Shown here in pieces: positions 5,708-8,000 of a stretch of 8,000 nucleotides of DNA. The translations under genes and the position numbers were made by a program. The notes under the pieces were generated by a model, which saw nothing but the letters and a program-made list of their open reading frames with translations, did no database searches and was not told the DNA's origin. The DNA comes from Porphyromonadaceae bacterium UBA7180 (GTDB taxonomy: Bacteria > Bacteroidota > Bacteroidia > Bacteroidales > Muribaculaceae): positions 36,758 to 44,757 of the forward strand of contig DKVK01000104.1 in NCBI GenBank assembly GCA_002491165.1, written 5' to 3'. Position 1 is the stretch's first letter, and every line of letters starts with the position of its first letter.

Positions 5708-7516
5708 TTACGGTCGTGCCACCATCACCTTGCGGACGGTGCCGTCGGAGTAGCGCACGATGTTGACACCGGGCACGGGAGCGGAGATGCACCGGCCGTC
5801 CAGGGTGTAGCGTGCCACTTCAAACACGTCCGCATCTGTGATGACGTTCTCAACGCCGGAAACGGGAGCGAAGGGTTCGCCGTTCATCCATGCCGACGAG
5901 TTACAGTTTACATATTTGCCGGTAGCGCCTTCAGTAAGGACAGCTACTACGCGCATCTTTTCGGGAACGCCTTTCACTGCTAAATTAACTGCGGCGAGGC
6001 TGAACTCGTGGGAGTGGCTGTATTCTTGGCCGGCAGTGATTTCAGCGGGGATAGAGCCGGCCTCACCTTTATAGTCGGTGACGGCCACTGCTACATCGTT
6101 GAAGGTCAGGCCTTTCACGGGATCTTCGCCGTTGATGAAAAGGTCGCCGAGTTCGCCGGGCATCTGACTCTTATAGCTGGGGTGGCCGGAGTAATAGTTG
6201 GCCTGCTGCCAGCGGGCGTTGGTAAGGCCGTCGGCCACAAGGATGTAACTCAGGCGGTAATCGGCTCCGGTGTGGTCTTCGGGGAAGCGGGCCGTGGCCG
6301 TTGCCTTTATGGCGGTGTGGGATTCGTCAGTCCACTCTACGGTTACGTCGAGGTCGCCGGCGGGAACCCAGTCGCGATAATCATACCAGCCGTCGTATAT
6401 TTCACCGGGGTCAACCCCTGCGGAGCGGTTGATGAACGCGTAGGGAAAACCGGGGACAGAATTGGGGTAATTCCTGATGACAGCCATAGGGTCGCCATTG
6501 TGGTAAGCCACTGCGATGAAGAGGTCGCCGATGGTTTCCTTCATTGTCTCGAGGGCAACATAGCCGCGGGGACACCATCCGCACCACAGACCTGTGTACT
6601 CCTCAACGAGGGGACGGTTGACGGGCATGAAGGGGTAAATCTTCAGCATTCCCTTAATCTCGGGAGCCTCTACGTCGAAGCCGTTGATTTTTGTCACCTT
6701 GAGAGCGAGTGTGTGACGTCCGGCGTCGCTGACAACAGGAATCTCGATTTTGCAGACGGAAGAAGCGCCGATAAAACCTGGAATCGGAGCCGTGGTGGTG
6801 GAACCGCTGAAGGTCTGGCCGGCTACGGAGCCCGTGTAATCAATCGAGGTTATCTCGGTAGTGCCGCAGTTTACTATCTTCATCGTTGCCTTTGTAGGAT
6901 CGGTGGTAGAGCCGATGATTTCGCCGAAAGAGAAAGCGGCCGAGCGCTCGGGGAAGGTGCCCTCGAGGGTAACTACCATTGAAGATACTCTGCCGCCGGC
7001 CTCCTCTACCATCGAGTCCCAGTTGGCTTTGGTGCTCGATGAGTGTATGTAGAGACCGTCGGGTTCAGTGCCGCCCACAACGGAGACAGGGCGCAGTGTC
7101 TTTGACGCCAGCCTGGTGACATCGAACGAATAGCCGACGTATACACCTCCGGCGGGGATAGTGTAAGGAGTGTCGAAAGTGACGTTTAGCATACCGTCGA
7201 CCACCTCACCGGCAATGCTTGTGATGTCGGGGTCGTTGACATTCTTGCCGTCGACCTCCTTCAGTTTCAGACCGGAAGTCATCCATGCCGATACGTTTCC
7301 GATGTGTTTTTTAGGAACGGCCACACGGATTCCGGTCACTTTTGCCCCTACGAAGGAGGGATTGTCGATGCGGATGGCTACATCGTATGTCTCGGCCTTG
7401 TTAAAGCCGTAATCACTATTCTTCGCCCCCTCGAAATTATAGGTAAAATCGAGAGTGGATGCCGATGCTGCCAAGCTCATTATGGCCAGACCGGCTGTTA
7501 GTAACAGTTTATTCAT
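5708..7516 (-). CDS. Large secreted Omp28-like thioredoxin-fold protein with sorting-like C-terminus
   Basis: A 602-residue exported protein. Residues 1-20 are a signal peptide (MNKLLLTAGLAIMSLAASAS). Residues 21-190 and about 190-295 look like two beta-sandwich domains. At 302-320 comes the Omp28-like loop 'PLVEEYTGLWCGWCPRGY' with Cys312 and Cys315 in a WCGWC motif. The matching cis-proline region is 'VPGFPYAFINR' (354-364). A further beta domain runs to about 560. The last 40 residues (VARYTLDGRCISAPVPG, then VNIVRYSDGTVRKVMV) resemble the Bacteroidales variant of the T9SS type A sorting tail. It is more than twice the length of the Omp28 lipoprotein downstream and has no lipobox, so it is probably delivered by a different route. 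It has its own promoter and lies between two copies of a palindromic repeat. The target of its CxxC site is unknown. Confidence 0.8.
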   Translation of the reverse strand: MNKLLLTAGLAIMSLAASASTLDFTYNFEGAKNSDYGFNKAETYDVAIRIDNPSFVGAKVTGIRVAVPKKHIGNVSAWMTSGLKLKEVDGKNVNDPDITSIAGEVVDGMLNVTFDTPYTIPAGGVYVGYSFDVTRLASKTLRPVSVVGGTEPDGLYIHSSSTKANWDSMVEEAGGRVSSMVVTLEGTFPERSAAFSFGEIIGSTTDPTKATMKIVNCGTTEITSIDYTGSVAGQTFSGSTTTAPIPGFIGASSVCKIEIPVVSDAGRHTLALKVTKINGFDVEAPEIKGMLKIYPFMPVNRPLVEEYTGLWCGWCPRGYVALETMKETIGDLFIAVAYHNGDPMAVIRNYPNSVPGFPYAFINRSAGVDPGEIYDGWYDYRDWVPAGDLDVTVEWTDESHTAIKATATARFPEDHTGADYRLSYILVADGLTNARWQQANYYSGHPSYKSQMPGELGDLFINGEDPVKGLTFNDVAVAVTDYKGEAGSIPAEITAGQEYSHSHEFSLAAVNLAVKGVPEKMRVVAVLTEGATGKYVNCNSSAWMNGEPFAPVSGVENVITDADVFEVARYTLDGRCISAPVPGVNIVRYSDGTVRKVMVARP

Positions 7517-7574
7517 GTGCTTATTATTTTAAGTAAATTATTCAAGTGTTTATTATTTTAGGTGAATCATTCTT
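7517..7574 (-). repeat. 29-base tandem repeat in the leader of the 602-residue gene
   Basis: Two direct copies, 7517-7545 and 7546-7574, share GTG(C/T)TTATTATTTTA(A/G)GT and then (A/G)AAT(T/C)ATTC. Over the first 27 bases there are four differences, all transitions. The repeat is AT-rich and occupies the last 58 bases before the start codon on the - strand, inside the predicted 5' untranslated region. It may be a leader that sets translation efficiency, or a simple duplication. Confidence 0.65.
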
Positions 7575-7606
7575 TGCCTCGCGGTGCATCAAAATAGTTT
7601 TCGCCA

Positions 7607-7614
7607 CAAAGTTA
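7607..7614 (-). promoter_or_regulatory. Bacteroidota -7 promoter box for the 602-residue Omp28-like gene
   Basis: On the - strand this reads TAACTTTG, identical to the box in front of the TlpA operon and a perfect TAnnTTTG match. It is about 90 bases before the start codon, giving a leader of roughly 80-85 bases that contains the tandem repeat. No TTTG is seen at the normal distance upstream. Confidence 0.6.
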
Positions 7615-7878
7615 CAAAAACAAATTCGGATTACCGACTTCTGACTAATTTTTGCAAATATTTTGAGTAGCAACGTGCCTACAGACTTAGGGAGCGGACT
7701 CTCCGGACCTCCGGCAAGGAGAGGCGACCTACGCCGGATATATCCTTATGAATCTCAATGGCCCAAAAGGCAATAAAGCTGTTAATACCTTAAATTTCAA
7801 CACTTTAACAATCAGAAACAATTACACCACAATCCTTTGAGAAGGGTTATTAGCCTGAATATCTGTCTGCGGGATGAA
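7615..7878. other. AT-rich intergenic stretch without genes
   Basis: No open frame with coding character is seen on either strand. Two small hairpins are present. CTCTCC (7699-7704) pairs with GGAGAG (7718-7723). AATCCTT (7831-7837) pairs with AAGGGTT (7842-7848) around TGAG. Neither is followed by a T-run. Together with 7517-7614 and the repeat at 7879-7959, this completes a non-coding region that runs to the window edge. The last 41 bases (7960-8000) show nothing recognisable. Confidence 0.5.
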
Positions 7879-7959
7879 AGCCGCGGTTCCCGGTGCAACC
7901 ACGGCCGCTTACTTCTTGCAGCTGCACCGGGAACGCGGTCTTTACATGGTATTCGACAT
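7879..7959 (+). repeat. Palindromic dispersed repeat, copy 2
   Basis: An 81-base element in the same orientation as 5605-5684. Arms TTCCCGGTGCA (7887-7897) and TGCACCGGGAA (7923-7933) form a perfect 11-bp stem. With one bulged G, CCGCG outside pairs with CGCGG, extending it further. The loop keeps the invariant CCACGGCCGCTTACTTCTTGC. Compared with copy 1, one C-G pair has become T-A and the A-C mismatch has become G-C. The right flank, CGGTCTTTACATGGTAT, is also conserved. Confidence 0.8.
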
Positions 7960-8000
7960 GATTTATTATTGATTGACTATAGTACTCCCCGTTTTTCGAC

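Noticed and set aside
6008..6982. A 324-codon open frame on the + strand inside the 602-residue gene.
   Set aside because: It lies antisense to a gene with a signal peptide, CxxC loop and sorting-like tail. Its own translation has no domain or signal, and long antisense frames are expected in GC-rich coding DNA.
5605..7959. The repeat-bracketed segment as an insertion sequence or composite transposon.
   Set aside because: No transposase or integrase is present, the repeats are direct rather than inverted, and no short target-site duplication was seen beside them.
1..8000. CRISPR array, rRNA, tRNA or phage genes.
   Set aside because: No regularly spaced repeats, cas-like genes, conserved RNA gene signatures or phage structural genes were found.

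Overview
The window looks like chromosomal DNA from a gut-type member of the Bacteroidales (Bacteroidota), fairly GC-rich. The reasons are: two perfect Bacteroidota-type -7 boxes (TAACTTTG), no obvious Shine-Dalgarno sequences, a secreted protein ending in a type IX secretion (T9SS)-like sorting domain, an Omp28-family lipoprotein with an acidic stretch after the lipid-bearing cysteine, and a DUF6029 outer-membrane protein. Muribaculaceae or a related family is plausible, but the family cannot be fixed from this sequence.

Layout. Positions 2-115 are the end of typA/bipA on the + strand, followed by a strong terminator. A DUF488 (YeaO-like) gene runs on the - strand (290-652), divergent from a small single-domain cupin gene on the + strand (792-1124); two stem-loops lie between them. 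Positions 1125-1633 hold no convincing gene. They contain a large GC-rich stem-loop, a short weak open frame, a bidirectional terminator (1485-1518) and a second hairpin with a T-rich tail.

From 5462 down to 1634 there is a tight four-gene - strand operon: a periplasmic TlpA-type thioredoxin, a DUF6029 outer-membrane beta-barrel protein, an Omp28-family lipoprotein with a CxxC motif, and a small cysteine-rich secreted protein with a T9SS-like tail. Upstream on the same strand, with its own promoter, is a 602-residue secreted Omp28-like protein (5708-7516). It carries a WCGWC motif and a sorting-like tail. The 484 bases upstream of it (7517-8000) are non-coding.

How the genes may work together. 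Three of the five - strand proteins carry thioredoxin-type CxxC motifs (WCKPC, NCLNC, WCGWC). The other two have cysteines placed as if for disulfides. The group therefore reads as a cell-envelope thiol/disulfide module linked to export or surface display; this is inference. The 602-residue gene is flanked by two direct copies of an approximately 80-bp palindromic repeat, whose differences include a compensatory base-pair change. That repeat is the least expected structure in the window.
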